A model generated the notes under the pieces. The model saw only the letters and a list, made by a program, of their open reading frames with translations, did no database searches and was not told the DNA's origin. This document shows positions 44,140 to 56,639 of a stretch of 64,000 bases of DNA, in pieces. The position numbers were made by a program, and so were the translations under genes. This DNA is from Amblyornis subalaris (taxonomy: Eukaryota; Chordata; Aves; Passeriformes; Ptilonorhynchidae). Every line of letters begins with the position of its first letter. Positions within the stretch are counted from its first letter, which is position 1. The stretch covers positions 620,001 through 684,000 of the forward strand of contig JACAXG010000093.1 of the NCBI GenBank assembly GCA_018881555.1, written 5' to 3'.

Positions 44140-44640
44140 GTGACATTCCAGTTTCTATGGATTTAGAGAGGTAAAACCTTTTAGTAAAGATGCAGATGCA
44201 GTAAATAGAAACAATTTTTCATCCTGATTTTTTGTTTACNGAAATCAACCTTATAAAGTTCTATGAAGTAATTTATCAATTTCCTAAGAACAAAGTATTT
44301 TGATATCTTTAGAAAACTCTGAGAATGTATAGAAAAAATTATATTTTCTTCAAAATGGTNGAATTTTATCTCTTTTCTTTACTTTTTGAAGTTGTGAATA
44401 CTATGGGGAGAGTTTTCTGTGCCTGTGGTTTTAGTGGTCCAAGTTCTTATGGTCAGAGAGACTTTGAAGTTTGTATGTTCTCATAATCCACAGTTAGAGG
44501 AAACTGAGGGGAAATTATTTCTTAGCTATCCTAATTTATCATTTTCTTCTATTAAAACATTTTTTCAGAAGGGCATCATGTGACAACATTGTAAACAGTA
44601 AACAGAAATGTTAAATGAAATTGATGAGGAATTGTTTCAA
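44140..44640. other. AT-rich block
   Basis: The longest continuous AT-rich stretch of the window, with N bases at 44240 and 44360. It holds many T- and A-runs and few palindromic homeodomain cores. It may be a regulatory element or old decayed repeat. I see no open frame of interest. Confidence 0.3.
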
Positions 44641-46049
44641 CAGGTTTTGACTCAACATCTCATTTTGGTTTTATTCAAATCAGCACTCAAATGTTCCCCN
44701 TGTTGCAGGTAAATGGAGAGATTTCATCCCACAAAAATCTCCTCCTGCCAAGGTCACTGCCAAGGGAAGGCTTTAGACAGTTCAGCGTGGTTATTTTAAT
44801 GAGTCCTTGATTTCCTTCCTGTGCTCCCAGTGACAGAAGTACAGGGCAGCGAGCAGCACAANTTCCATTTGCATGTTTAATTTAGGAGGCAAAATCCTTC
44901 CAGAGCTTTTCCCCGTGCTCTTGTTTAACGGGACAATCCCTCCTGGAGCAGCCAAGTTCTGCTGTCGCCGTTTCTTGGTGGCCTCTGGCCGGAAAATCGC
45001 CCAGCCTGGGTGGCTGGGGGGGACGAGTGACCCAGGGAGAACCAGCTGGAGAGTGCAGAGCTGGGGGCAGGATTGAAAGGAGTGAGGCTGAAGGAAGGGT
45101 TTTTGGGTGGGTTTTGCAGGGGAGGGGATGCAGCTCCTTCCCTGCTGTGCCGGGCACTGATGGAGTCCCTGGCTGGCCTGGGGAGCAGCTCAGCAGGACA
45201 GGTACATTCCTGCGCCTCAACAATCTGTCTGATCCTTTAAAAGCATCACTTCCAGCAGTGGAGAATTCAGCTCATTTTCTGTGTACGAACCCCTGGAAAT
45301 GCTTCCCAAAGCCCCTCTGGCTCAGGGGGGACGGGTGCAACTCCGTGACCTCCCCGCGGCTCCCGGCTGGACAGGAGGGGCTGGAGCTGTGCTCTGGGGC
45401 TCACAGCGCCTGGGGGGCTTGGGAGGGAGGTGTGTGGTGGGGAAAAGTGGGGTGAACAAGGGAAAACCCCCGTGGGACTGTCTGGGAGCTGCAAACAGAG
45501 AGAGGTGTCCCCTGTCCCCAGCTGGGCTCCCCGGGAGCCTCCTCCAGCAGCAGGGAACGGCCCAGGGAATGGGGGAGGGGTCCAGGTGCCCTGTGCCACG
45601 TCCAGGTGCCCTGTGCCATGTCCAAGTGCCGTGTGCCATGTCCAGGTGCCCAGCCAGAGGGGAGGGGGTGCTGCTGCTTGCCCGGGGGAGGTGTTGCACT
45701 GTATCTCATGGATCTTTCCTTCCCGGTGTTCCCATCCTGGTTCCCACCCTGCACACTGCCGTCCTGCCTGGTAATGCCCTTCGCCAGGGAGGTTTTCCTG
45801 TGTGCCCTGGACAGCCCACAGGAGTTATTGAACCCTGTGTATGGATTTTGGGGCTGGCCCCTCTGTTTCGATCAGCTGAAGAGGGATCTGCCCTGGGCAG
45901 TTCGTGTTGTCAGCCTCCTGCCCCCCTGGCCCCTGAAGTCCTCTCTGCTGGTCTGTGTTTATTTTCCTTCGTAGCCTTTGCCTCCCCTCCACTTTACTGT
46001 CAGACTCCTCGTTACCCCGAGGGGTTTAATTTTCTTGTGGATTATCTGG
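44641..46049. other. Unique GC-rich sequence
   Basis: Open frames up to 260 codons (45281-46063, +) overlap open frames on the opposite strand and run through the 20-bp tandem repeat at 45581. No domain or splice-bounded exon is seen. Confidence 0.35.
45581..45650 (+). repeat. 20-bp tandem repeat, 3.5 copies
   Basis: Unit TCCAGGTGCCCTGTGCCATG at 45581, 45601 and 45621 with few substitutions, and a half copy at 45641. A short minisatellite. Confidence 0.93.
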
Positions 46050-46220
46050 CTAAGTTAAATTGAGACAATGGCTGAATTAACATCTCGTTATTTTACTGTT
46101 AATTGCCACTTGACCAGCTACTCCACAATTACACTGCGAAGCTGCATAATGAAAGAATCCACGATTAAGAATGTTCTTCTTTTTTTTTTTTCTCTAATTT
46201 AAAATCAAACCAGTTTTTCT
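46050..46220. promoter_or_regulatory. AT-rich island, candidate regulatory element
   Basis: TGGCTGAATTAACATC, TTACTGTTAATTGCC and CCACGATTAAGAATG, then a T-run at 46174-46189. Unique sequence and enhancer-like. Confidence 0.3.
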
Positions 46221-49200
46221 TATTTGCATTAATCAGCTCCCCAGGAGCCAAGCGGGACTCTGGAAAGGCTGTGCCGGGGAAGGTCGGGGTTCCCCTTCCC
46301 CCTCCAGCTGCTTTTTGTAACTTATCTTAGCCCTTGATGTGTTTTCAGCCTGTCTTGTGCATTGTGGCCAGGAACGCGCTTGGCACGAGGGCATTTCCCG
46401 TTCCTGCTGGCAGCTCTGCCGTTTCTGAGCTGATTCCTGTGTTGTCCNCATCCTGNCTCTCCCCCTGGGGTGCTTCAGCAAACTCTGGATGCTCCTGCTG
46501 ACAGAACCTTCCCCTCCCTGCCCACCAGCCGGGTGGGTCGCCTCAGCCTCTGTGGGTGAGGCTGCCCTTGCTGAGCAGCTCAGTCTGGCAGGAGAGCTCC
46601 TCGGGCCCGTGTTCTGCTTGCTCACATTCCTGTAAATTTAAAATGACTGCCCAGGCTCAGCAATCCGCTCCTGTCTAAAGGGAAGTCAACTCAATTCCCC
46701 TCTCCTTACAACGTGCCTGGGTCTCCCAGGCACACAGAAAAGCCCATGTAACAATCTTGTACAGATGGAGCTTGATTTTTCTGAGGTCTTCTTTANCATT
46801 GCAAAAACACTGCACATGGGTTCTGCAGAAAACCCCAGCAGGTGCTTCTGCTCTGCTTTGCTGCCTCTCTGTGCTGAGTTATTATTAGAAATTACTGTTT
46901 CTAGGATTTTCNTGAGTTATGTGCTGCTGAGGGTCAAGCAGCCCTGTCAAAGATCACATTGATGCCCTCCAAACAGGGTTTGTGGCTTTTGTTAGTGAGC
47001 TACCTCCCCTTTTCTTGCTGTTCTTATCAAGCTCAGATCTATTGCTTGTGCCTCTGCTTTTTTTTCCTGTGGCCTGGTCAAGCTGTTCTTCCTCAGCTGA
47101 TCACTAAATAACATTTGCTCTGTGGTGGAACAGTGTTTCCAGTCTATCTGCTCATCACTTCTCATCTGTGTCACACACAAATTGCAACACTACCAGAGAC
47201 AGGATTTTTTTTGTGTGGTGGAAGTAGGGAAAAAGTGGCATCCCTGTATTTTCTGTTTTCCTCTTCTATAGCCAAGGCAAGGCAGGGTCTCCAGGCTGTG
47301 TTCCTCTGACCTCCCTTTTTAATTCCAGTTCCTGCAGCTGAAAGCATGGACTGGCAGGGATGACAGCAGCAAAGGAAAAGAAAAGGAAAAGGTCTGAAAA
47401 GATCCAGCCAGGTCACATGTCCAGCACAGCCTGGGGTGTGCCACGGTCAGGACAAGGAGAAGAACGAGCAAAGAGGATCCTGTGCATTGCAGGCTCAGGC
47501 CCTGCCTGCTCCACAACACAACCATGGGCTGAAAACTGCCNAGGAACATGGACAAAAACAGAGGCAAAACAAACAGTGGGGTTTCTGGCAGCACTGGCTG
47601 GGGTGTGCCCAGCCAGGGGGCTTGTGTTTAGTACAAAACCATCAGAAAAGGAAAAGTTGTCACAGTGCAAAGAGGGAAGCTTTGTGCCCTCAGTTCCTGC
47701 AGGGTGCTGGTTCTGCACCAGGACAGCAGCTCTGAAGGTCTGGGCAGATGCAATTCCCTGGGTGTTGCTGACATTTCCTTGCGTGCAATCTTGATTAAAA
47801 GCCATGACTTAATTCAGGCTTATTCCTGAGGGAATGTACCCATAGTCATCTTAAAACTGTACAGAAGGTGCCAGCCCAGGCGTTGCTCAGGCTCTGCTCT
47901 CTGTGGCGTTGGCTCTGCCAGGGTATGAGGCTGAGAGGGGATGGTGGGCAGTGTTCCACATCTGCTGGGGCTGAGCGTGTGTTCTGCCCCCACTGAGGCG
48001 TGACAAAGCCCTGCTCACCCTGCTGCCGATGGAATCCCAGCCCACACTCCCCTCCCGGCTCTCGCTGTGGGCTGGAACGCCCAGCCAGGGCTGTGGGAGC
48101 TCGGGCTCAGCACGGAGCGGGTTTGGTACCAACCCGGAGCTGAGCCAGGCATCCATCCAGGGCCGTGGAGCGTGACACTCCACAGGGCTTTGTGCCTGCT
48201 CCTTTGGAAGTGGAGACGGAGCTGGAACAAAAAGCAGCAGCTAAAATTAAGACGAGTTCCAGCTCCTTCCGTAGTGTGTGCTGACGCCTGTTTCTAGGGA
48301 AACAGACAATAATTGGTGTAAAAAGAGATGTTCTCAAGTACCCACAGTTAACTGGAGCCCAGTCCTGTTGGGCTGTGCCCTGGAGGCTCCATGGGGGACT
48401 CTGTTGTGCTGGAAAGCGATGGCTGGGATTTCTCTGGCAGTGCTGAGATAAACTGGGGATAAAATTTGACACAACTGAACTTTGCCCCACTTGAATTTTA
48501 TCTTTCAAACTGATATGATTTCGGTGACTGCTCCTGATCTGTTTTATTGTTATTATTTCCAGCTTGGTGTTTTGTAAAACCTGGGCCAGCCGTGGAGCAG
48601 GAGAGCTGGCAGCCCTTGTCGAGCACCCATCCCTCGCCCNCGGGAGCTGCCTGGGGCATGGCCCACACCTGGGGCTCAGGTGAGTGACCGTGCTGGGCTG
48701 CCCAGCCTCGGCCAGCTGGAGCCCAGCCTGGGAAGGGTCTTGCTCTCACTCCAAGGAGCCCATTGTGCTTCTCCCCTTTCTCAGAGAGTGACACTCTTTT
48801 GTCTCTTTGAGCCTGGGCCATCAGGAAGGTCAATGGCTTGGGCAACCATGGTTTTATAGGGCAGGATACTCAGTTTTTTGTCGGGCAGGAGCTTTTCCTT
48901 GGGCAGAGTGGAATTTCCCCTCCACACAGCCAGTTTAATTTGTATTCAAGCTTCAGAGGGCTTCAGGGTCAATAAGAGCAGCTTTCNGAGCAGAATCACA
49001 AGTGGGATTTCAGGCAGGCTGCAGACACACGGGATGGTGGATTTGGGCGGCCAGGGCTGGCGTGGTTGGGTAGAGCTGGTGTAGCCTGAGGTGTTCCTGG
49101 TCTGGTTTCTCCTGCCTCCCTTTACCTCCGTCCTGCCCAACGAATGTTGTGGCCATAGGCTGAGGGATAATTCAGCACAGGGGATTTTGGTTGAGCAAGT

Positions 49201-50487
49201 GTTAAAAGCAGCTGTTTGATGTTTTAGTGGTTGTGTTTCAGATCCCTGCCCTGTGCCCAGGCCAGGGTCACAGCTCTTCCTCCTCCTCGGGTTTATCCCA
49301 TCTCCAGTCCCTGACCCCATCAGGTGCCGTGTCTGCCTTTCCCACCTCGTCCCTCCCTGCCATTCCTCAGGCCTGTCTCCCCTTGCTCTGAACCTCTCCC
49401 TGTTGTTCTCCTTTGCTCTCCCTGCTCCCACCTCCCACACTCCCAGGATTCATTCCAGTGCCATCTTTGCTCGCGTTTTCCAGCCTCCATCAGAAATGAC
49501 ACAAATACGAATCAACATCAAACGTGTTCCAGCTGCTCTTCCACAGCACCTCACCCTGCCCAGGAAGTGCCTTGAGCAGCCCCTGTGCCGGTGCTGNGTC
49601 CCTGCTGGTGTTTGTGGGTGCAGATCATGCCTGTGGGGGCAGCAGCCCTGTTCCTGCTGCCCCGGACCCTGCAGCGAAAGGCACAGGTACAGCCATCAAC
49701 AACACCTGCACTACAGCCACTCACTTATTGTTCCCTGCTCCCTGGCAGCTTGGGCCTGGGGCACCAGCATTTTGCATAAATTTTTTCTAAAAGGACCCCA
49801 ACCCTAATGTGGGTTCACTGGAAGTGCATTTTGCAGACTGAAGGCCTGAGTGACACTGCAATCCTCCTGCTCTGCCCTTCTCATCCTTGTGCTTCCTCCA
49901 CTTCTGCTTCAGCTTATCCAGGCAAAATTGCATTTATTTTGTCTGTNTGCCCAGGTGGCCCCAGTACCTCTGGGGGCTTTGGGTGTTCAGGTGGCTGCCC
50001 CAAGGGCAGGTCCCAGGGCAGGGAAGAGGCCCCTGTTTAATGTTGCATCTCTTGGCTGTGTGGAGCAGGTGATTTTAAGCCACCAAAATCTCTCCTGCTT
50101 CCTCCTGTGCTCACAGCTCCTGAAGGGGCGTGGGCAAACTCCTGTCTGCCCAACACCCTCTGGGAGTTGTGTCTGTTCCCCTCTTTTACCCTTTTATTTT
50201 ATCCTGGGGTAGGTACCCACCTCTTGGTGTTGGTTCAACATCAAACTGGAGCAGGGAGAGTCGAAATCTGCTTCACCCACCAGTTCCTGGAAAGCACTGA
50301 AGGGTTAACATCAAACTCTCTACTGTAGGTGGGTTTGAATGTGGTTATTTTGCAGGAATAGACTTTAGAGGAGCAGCACAGAAAATATTCTGAACTATGA
50401 CTAAGAGCCAGTGATCACCAGGGTAATCTCCATCTGGTTTGCAAAACAATTCATCTTGCTGTTGGCCAATAAAACCATTTTCAGATN
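46221..50487. other. Unique sequence, 4.3 kb without recognised repeats
   Basis: The longest stretch without a CR1 copy. Open frames up to 184 codons (49253-49807, +) are present, none with a domain or known likeness. Composition is moderate GC. I see no exon, RNA gene or tandem repeat. Confidence 0.35.
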
Positions 50488-50745
50488 AATCCCAGAATCC
50501 CAGACTAGTTTGGGTTGGAAGGGACCTTAAAGCCCATCCAGTGCCACCCCTGCCATGGGCAGGGACACCTTCCACTGTCCCAAGCTGCTCCAAGCCCCGT
50601 CCAGCCTAGCCTTGGACACTTCCAGGGATCCAGGGGCAGCCACAGCTTCTCTGGGCANNCTGTGCCAGGNCCTCTCCTCCTTCACAGAGAACAATTCCTT
50701 CCCAATATCCCANGTGTCCCTGCCCTCTGGCAGTGGGAAGCCTGT
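50488..50745 (-). repeat. CR1 LINE 3' fragment (type A)
   Basis: Antisense CR1: CAGACTAGTTTGGGTTGGAA, GGGACCTTAAAGCCCATCCA, GGGCAGCCACAGCTTCTCTG, ATTCCTTCCCAATATCCC, GTCCCTGCCCTCTGGCAGTG. Four N bases lie inside it. Confidence 0.94.
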
Positions 50746-51778
50746 GCTTCCTTCAGAGCCTGGATCCTTCTATCCCAACACTCCAGAGCCACTCCAGCAG
50801 TGTCCCTGAGCCTCCCTGTGTTTGCACAGGGCNGTTTCTCTCGATGAAGTGCAGTTGCTGGCACATGGAATTTGCCTGCCCTGCCAAATGCCATGGAAGC
50901 ATCAAACAGAGGCATCTGTGGGCTGGAGCCTCTCCTGGCTGGCTCATGTGGCAGCAAGACTGTCAGGGGTCCTTGGTGGGCTCTGCTCTCCACACCCAGC
51001 CAGCCCAGTCTGCACCCCCTGGCTCTGACATTCCTGGGGTGTCAGCAGACTGTCCTTACTGGGAGAAGGTGGTTAAAGCACCTGGAGACGGTGGGGAGAA
51101 CTGGGAGAGTCCCAGAGGTCACACACTCACCGAAACCATGCAGCAGGTACACCCAAATTGTGTCTCCCTTCGCCCAGCTACTGCACTGCTGCTGTTCGTG
51201 GTGCCTCTCCCTGGACAGCAGCAGCCTTTCCNAAGGAAAGGGTGGGCTGATCCCAGCCGCGATCCAGGGAAGGGGCAGGTGTTTTCTGTGTGCAGGTACA
51301 ATCTGTGTGTGACTGCCCAGCTCTGTGTAACCCAACCCACGCGGGGAGCGCTCCCTCCTCGGNGCTGCTCTGCCTCTGGCAGCACCCAGAGCTTGCCGGG
51401 AGAGGGGCCGGGGTGGCAGATCAGGGCATTAGGGCTTACCAGTGACCTATGTGACAGTGGGGAANGAAACAAAGGTGTGAAATGGCGTGTAAAAAACCCA
51501 CCCCAAATCAACCAGGCAGATAAAACCTCAAAAACACACCTAGACAAGAAATGTTCNGCTGAAAGGAGCAGAGTGTAAGTGGGAAGCTGTTAGACTTGTC
51601 CCAGCTTTGGCAGATCTCAGAGCACCTAATGAGGCACGTGGGAAAAACCCAGCGTGCCTGTCACAGCTCTAAGCAGAAAGAGATTTAAGGAAGAAAATAG
51701 GGGCTTGCCTCCAACTCTTACTGCAACACCGAGGACAAGAAAGAGCTTATTAGAGGTGCAGGAAGGAGTAGCAGCAGA
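50746..51778. other. Unique sequence
   Basis: No repeat recognised. A 281-codon + frame (50733-51578) contains several N codons and begins inside the CR1, so it is not credible as a protein. Confidence 0.3.
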
Positions 51779-52901
51779 TTAACTGTGAAATATGACATAC
51801 TTCCAAAGGGACAGAACAGGAGGCCCTGTCAGGATCAGGAAAATCAGCAGTGCAATAAAAGATGAGGCAAAAGGGGCTTTTAAAGTACCTGTGGAGCAGG
51901 AACACCTCTGCTGCCTTGTCCATATTATTTCCCCAAAGGAAGTCACTTCTCCGCCTCTGGCTGCTTCTGTCAGCGATGTGCTGGCTGTGCCTGTCCCTGC
52001 CCCAGCAGCGCTGTGGCTCTCCCAGGGGCTCCAGTTCCGAGCCTGTGTTCCACCTCCGTGGCTCCAGGTCCATGGGATCCGTGTGCTGATGGTTCCTGTG
52101 CTGTCCCAGCAGCTGGAAGTTGTCACTGTGCTCCTTAGGGACAGCCACTCCCAGGAAATTCCCGGTTCTCCCGCTCTGGAGCATGGCCTGGCACTGTGCT
52201 CCCCGTTTTCACTCTGCCAGTACAAATTTGTGTGTGGGAGCCCCGTGTTCACACACAGCCCGTGGGAGAGACCTCCTGGGGAAATCCAAGTGGCTGCCAA
52301 GCCCTGGGTGGCTGGAATGCTCTTTCCCGGCTGGAATGGCAGCCCAGGGAGAGCTCCAGCGCTAGCCCTGAGCAGTGGCACGGTCCAGACTGGGAGTGAT
52401 TTGGCCAGGAAAGCTGAACTGACTGAATATTCCCAGGATTTGGGGCTGAGCAGGCAGCACCCACATGAGGGCTGTGGCAGCTCTGCCCCAGGGGGATGGA
52501 TGAATTCCCCTGCAGGGAGGCTGAGGAAGGAGGGCTGCCTGTGGGAGCCAGGCTGGACTGCGATAAACACGGCAGAGCACACGCACACACGGTTTATGTA
52601 TTCACACATACCTCTGTACTCTGAAAACACCTGCCCAGCCCCAGCTGCCCCAAGCTGCACACACGTCTCTGTAGCTTTGGCTTTCTTCTGCCAGCTCCTG
52701 GAGCTGTGCTTTGAACAGAGTGACCCAGCAGCCAGCCCCTTCCCCACCGGGCTGGAGCACGAGCTATTCTCCAAACACATTTCATCAAAACCTGCGAGAT
52801 GTGACCTGGAAAACGTGACCCCTCGAGAGGATGTGTTGCTTATTTTCCTTCAATTCGTCCTCCTCGTTGCAGAGCAGTTTGGTGGTAAATTGCCGAGATG
52901 A
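51779..52901. other. 1.1-kb stretch open on both strands, function unknown
   Basis: A + frame of 369 codons (51792-52901) and a minus frame of 333 codons (52780-51779) overlap almost completely, and shorter frames are open too. Neither product has a signal peptide, repeat structure, catalytic motif or likeness to a family I know. The minus product ends with a hydrophobic stretch. There are no N bases in the stretch. GC-rich low-stop composition is the simplest explanation. A single-exon lineage-specific gene or an undescribed repeat cannot be excluded. Confidence 0.15.
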
Positions 52902-53799
52902 AATATGGAAGACCAGGCTTTAAATCTCTTCTGCCTGAGGAGTTTCAGCTAAACACATCTCCCTCCCTTGGGATCTGCCTGACTCTCCACCTGCTGGATG
53001 CTGGGAAAGGGTGGGAAAAGTGCCAGAGCCCCCCAGGCTAAGGAGAAGGAAAAAGAGGAAATATTGCTGTAATGGAGAACAGGGAGTTTGGGGGTTCTGG
53101 TCCATTTACATACAAAATATATTAATAATCCCNATTTTAAAAAAAGGTGCTTGGCTGCTTCACTTTTCTGTATCTAAAGTTAGCTCTGAGTAGCTAACCT
53201 TAGATTCTGGGTGGGAATTCCCCTTTCTGGCACCTAAGTACAGTAGAGAAATCTGGCCCCAAATGGTTGCTCTGCCCTTTTCTCCTTAGGATTGGCCTCC
53301 CAGGACCTTCTGAAATGAAATACTCTGGCTGTGAGAAGGGAACACAGGAGAAAACCCCTGTTCCCTGTGTGAGGAATGAGGAGAAAATCCCTGCTCCCTG
53401 TATGAGCCGTGACCTTATTCCTTTAACTCCTCTCTTTGCCTCACCCTGAGCTTTCTGTTGTGCCACCCCCTANACCTGCACCCCCAGCAGTGGCCGATCC
53501 CAGTGTCCTGCACTGGGCAGGATGCTCCTCCAGGAGGTNTTTGGGATGTCCTCTGGGCTGCAGGCTCGAGCTGCAGCTCGCATTTCCTGGATGTTGGACT
53601 GGACTGGGAATTGAGCTGATTTCTTGCTCGTGAGCTTTATGACTAAAGGACATAAAATAAGTCTTTGCTGAAGTGGAGCAAATGTTTTGCAGCTCGTACA
53701 ACCCCCCTGGGCTCAGATGTTGTGACTCTGCTGATAATTTCGGGTTCATTTCTTACTGTCCTTGCGCTGGAGAGCTCAGGGCCCTCTCAGTGGTTTTTA
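52902..53799. other. Unique sequence
   Basis: No repeat or exon recognised. Confidence 0.3.
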
Positions 53800-53950
53800 A
53801 GCTTGAGCAGACGGAATAACAGGAGTGGAGATGGCAATGAAACTTATAATTTGTGACATAAAAACGTGGCAAATACTCATATTCTGGGCATTTGATAATG
53901 ATTAATTCATACTGATGTATTTCCTGCCTCAGTCATTTTTCACTTTGGCC
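53800..53950. promoter_or_regulatory. AT-rich island, candidate regulatory element
   Basis: GAAACTTATAATTTGTG, GATAATGATTAATTCATACTG and related cores in unique sequence. Enhancer-like on appearance. Confidence 0.3.
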
Positions 53951-54280
53951 GGTGGTGAGGAGCAGAACGTGCTGTGTGCTACAAAATCCAGTGCCAAGGG
54001 ACAAAGGAATAGAGCCTGAATTATTTTGTACAAACACCTGATGGGGTCATGATGTGTTAAAAAACAAAGGGTTCCTTCCCTATCAATTATTCAGCTTTGT
54101 AGCCAAAAATCAAACTGGTTCCCCATGCAGAGCCAGAGCCCCAGGATTTCCTTCTGCTGCCCCAGTGCCAGGCTGGTTGCTGGCACACCNTGGCACCCCA
54201 TGGCACCTTTCTGTGGTGCTGTGTTTTATGGAGGCTGGGCTGGGATTGCTGCCATGGACTTGCAAGTGCCACTCCATAAT
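53951..54280. other. Unique sequence
   Basis: Nothing recognised. Confidence 0.3.
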
Positions 54281-54541
54281 TCCCAGGGAACAGGGACAGG
54301 AGGAGAGGNAGCGGCCTCAAGCTGTGCCAGGGGAGGCTCAGGTTGGACATCAGGAGGAATTTCTCCATGGAAACGGTGGTCAGGCATTGGCGGGGGCTGC
54401 CCAGGGGGGTTTGGAGTGCCCATCCCTGGAGGTGTCCAAGGAATTCCTGGNTGTGGCACNCNGTGCTCTGGGCTGGGNACAAGGTGGGCATCGGACACAT
54501 CGGGCTGGGAGGGCTTTTCCAGCCTCAGGGATCCTGGGATA
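54281..54541 (+). repeat. CR1 LINE 3' fragment (type C)
   Basis: Sense CR1: GAACAGGGACAGGAGGAGAG, TCAAGCTGTGCCAGGGGAGG, CTCAGGTTGGACATCAGGAG, GGAATTTCTCCATGGAAACG, GTCAGGCATTGGCGGGGGCT, GGAGGTGTCCAAGGAATTCC, TGTGGCAC and GGGCTTTTCCAGCCTCAGGG. It differs from types A and B in its internal text. Several N bases at 54452-54478. Confidence 0.93.
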
Positions 54542-55189
54542 AAATTATTGTGAGTGGTCCCATGTGGCTCAGTCCTGGAAAGCTCAGACTGGCCATGAAA
54601 CCCGGGCTGGAGTCCTGCTCCTAAGGCAGCAGAAGTAGGGATCAGGTGTTCTGGAGAAGATGGGTACCTGCCCCTTTCCCAGCCCCAGTCNGTAACCTGC
54701 CACTCTTCCGAATGCTCCCAGGAAAATTTACCCTCCATTAGAGGTGTTATAGGGACTTGCACCTGCTGCTCAATCTTTGAGCACAACCTTCTCCTGCTGC
54801 TGTTGAGGACGGAGAGCAGCAACACTCTCAGGCTTGTCTATTTGACAATTTTTTGCCCAACAGATGTTCTGAATTTTGACAAATACTGGAGGAGAAACAA
54901 GTATGGGCTCCCTTCACACTCCTCCCAGAGGTGTTGTGCCTGCCAGGATCCCTCCTGGGACTTTGTCTTCACCACCTGCACCCAACTGGGGATCATTGTG
55001 GGAAGTCTGAGTTTGCAGGAGTGGATTAAAAATTCACTTTACAGTAAATTCCAAGGGGCAGAGGAGCTCAGAAAAACATTATNTCCCAAAGAATGGCACT
55101 GCAGAAGCCGAGCTCTCCACAGCATCCGAGGGTGGAGGGTGGCTGCAGACAGTGCTGCTCAGGAGATCCCACCAGGAGCTGCTCATCCA
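54542..55189. other. Unique sequence
   Basis: No repeat or exon recognised. A 136-codon + frame (54803-55213) has no domain. Confidence 0.3.
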
Positions 55190-55460
55190 TACCTATTAGA
55201 ACTGGGGTCATAACAAATAAATCACAGCACTCCACAAGCTGCAATAAACACATTACCTGGGCAGAAGCGAGAACAGTGGGGTGGGCCATTACTGGAGATA
55301 AATGAGCAGGCTGCACTGGCGAGTGCTAATGCTCCTGAATCACAGGGGTGTTTGCCAGTCAACACTTGAAAGGTAAAATTAAAGTCCTTCCAAAGAGCTC
55401 ATTCAAAACCCAATCTCAGCGTCGCTGCTGCTGAGCTCTTGCCTAGAGATGAAAGCCTCG
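55190..55460. promoter_or_regulatory. Unique island, candidate conserved enhancer
   Basis: GTCATAACAAATAAATCACA, GCTGCAATAAACACATTACC, GGGCCATTACTGGAGATAAA, GCGAGTGCTAATGCTCCTG and GGTAAAATTAAAGTCC. Regular motif density, no repeat likeness and no frame of note. Conserved non-coding element by appearance. Confidence 0.35.
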
Positions 55461-56099
55461 ATCTAAGCAGTGCTTGAAGCTCGTGGGGCAGGGAGGCTGG
55501 AGCTGGAGTGCTGCTGAGCCTGGCTGGGGTGCAGAGCCCGGCCGGGGTCCCTCAGCACCGCCCATCGAGGCTCACCCAGCCATCCCTGCTCTCATCCCTC
55601 TGCAGCATCGTCACCCCCCTGGAGAGGGATGAACTTCTGCCTGACTTGGGGGAGCTGTGCCAGTGAGAAATGAGAAGGGAAGGAAAGGAAAAGGTTCATG
55701 TTTTCAGGNGAGACAGAATTTGTTCCTCGGGCAGAGAAAGCCAGGTGGGTTATGTCTGTGTGTGGCTGTGCTTGANCGAGGACAGGGTCTCCCACGTCTC
55801 ACTGGAACACAGCAGCAGGACGGCACGGCGACCCCAGGACTGCAGGCACCAAGGCAGGGGGAGGGAAGGCTGGGGGATGTGGCACCGATGGGCTGGGGGG
55901 ACAGTCCAAGCCCTGGCAGACCCACTGTGTGCCCGTGGGAAGCTGTTCCACACAGAGGAGACACAAAACACAGCCCAGGTATCTCCGACCTTCCTCACAA
56001 ACAGGGTGACCCCGTCCCCCCACATTAACCCCTCGGGAGCTATAAAAGGAGCACAGCCTCAGTATCATAAGGAACACATCGATGTCTCCCTCCAGGCAG
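55461..56099. other. Unique sequence
   Basis: No repeat or exon recognised. Overlapping frames up to 148 codons, no domains. Confidence 0.3.
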
Positions 56100-56450
56100 C
56101 TGCTCCCTGCCTTTGATTTCTTGTGTGATTGCTGAGCAAGACCCTCAGCGAAGCTTTGTTCTGATTAGGGGACACTGAAACACGAAGGCAGTGAAAGTGC
56201 CTCCATTAATTTTGGAGAGCTTTGCCTGGCAGGCGCTCTCGAGTGAGGGTTTGTCGTGTTGAACAGGAGTGGCCCTTGCTGGCCTTTGGAGCTTTGTTCT
56301 TTCAATCGTTGGTGTAATCATGTCCCTGGCTGCAGGAGGCACTTCTGGCTCCATTCTCTTTGTTTCTCTATTATTTCCCTCGCTGATTCTCCAGAAAGAA
56401 AATCGCTCCATTTTGCACGGGGTGTTCGTGCCACCCCAAGGTAGGTAACT
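56100..56450 (+). other. Unique island ending in an exon-like segment
   Basis: The stretch includes CCTCCATTAATTTTGGAG, a near-palindrome, and CAATCGTTGGTGTAATCATG. At 56395-56440 there is a 46-base segment preceded by TTTCCCTCGCTGATTCTCCAG (split here only for reading), which has a branch-point-like CTGAT and a pyrimidine tract, and followed by GTAGGTAACT. The segment is open in one frame but matches no protein I know. Confidence 0.25.
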
Positions 56451-56639
56451 CTGTAATTGCAGGATTCCAGAAAGTGGCTCATCTCATCTTTCAGAAGAGA
56501 AAAAGCACCTCTGAAATGCTGTTTAGACAGGACCTGTGAGGGCTGGTGGTGGCTTTAACTCTACACTTGATCCAACCCCACTGAAAAATAGAGGCCATTT
56601 GGAGGTCATTGCCAAATAATGCTCCTGTTGTAGTGGGGA
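56451..56639. other. Unique sequence
   Basis: Nothing recognised. Confidence 0.3.

Noticed and set aside
45281..46063. 260-codon + frame as a gene
   Set aside because: Runs through a 20-bp tandem repeat and overlaps open frames on the opposite strand. Composition explains it.
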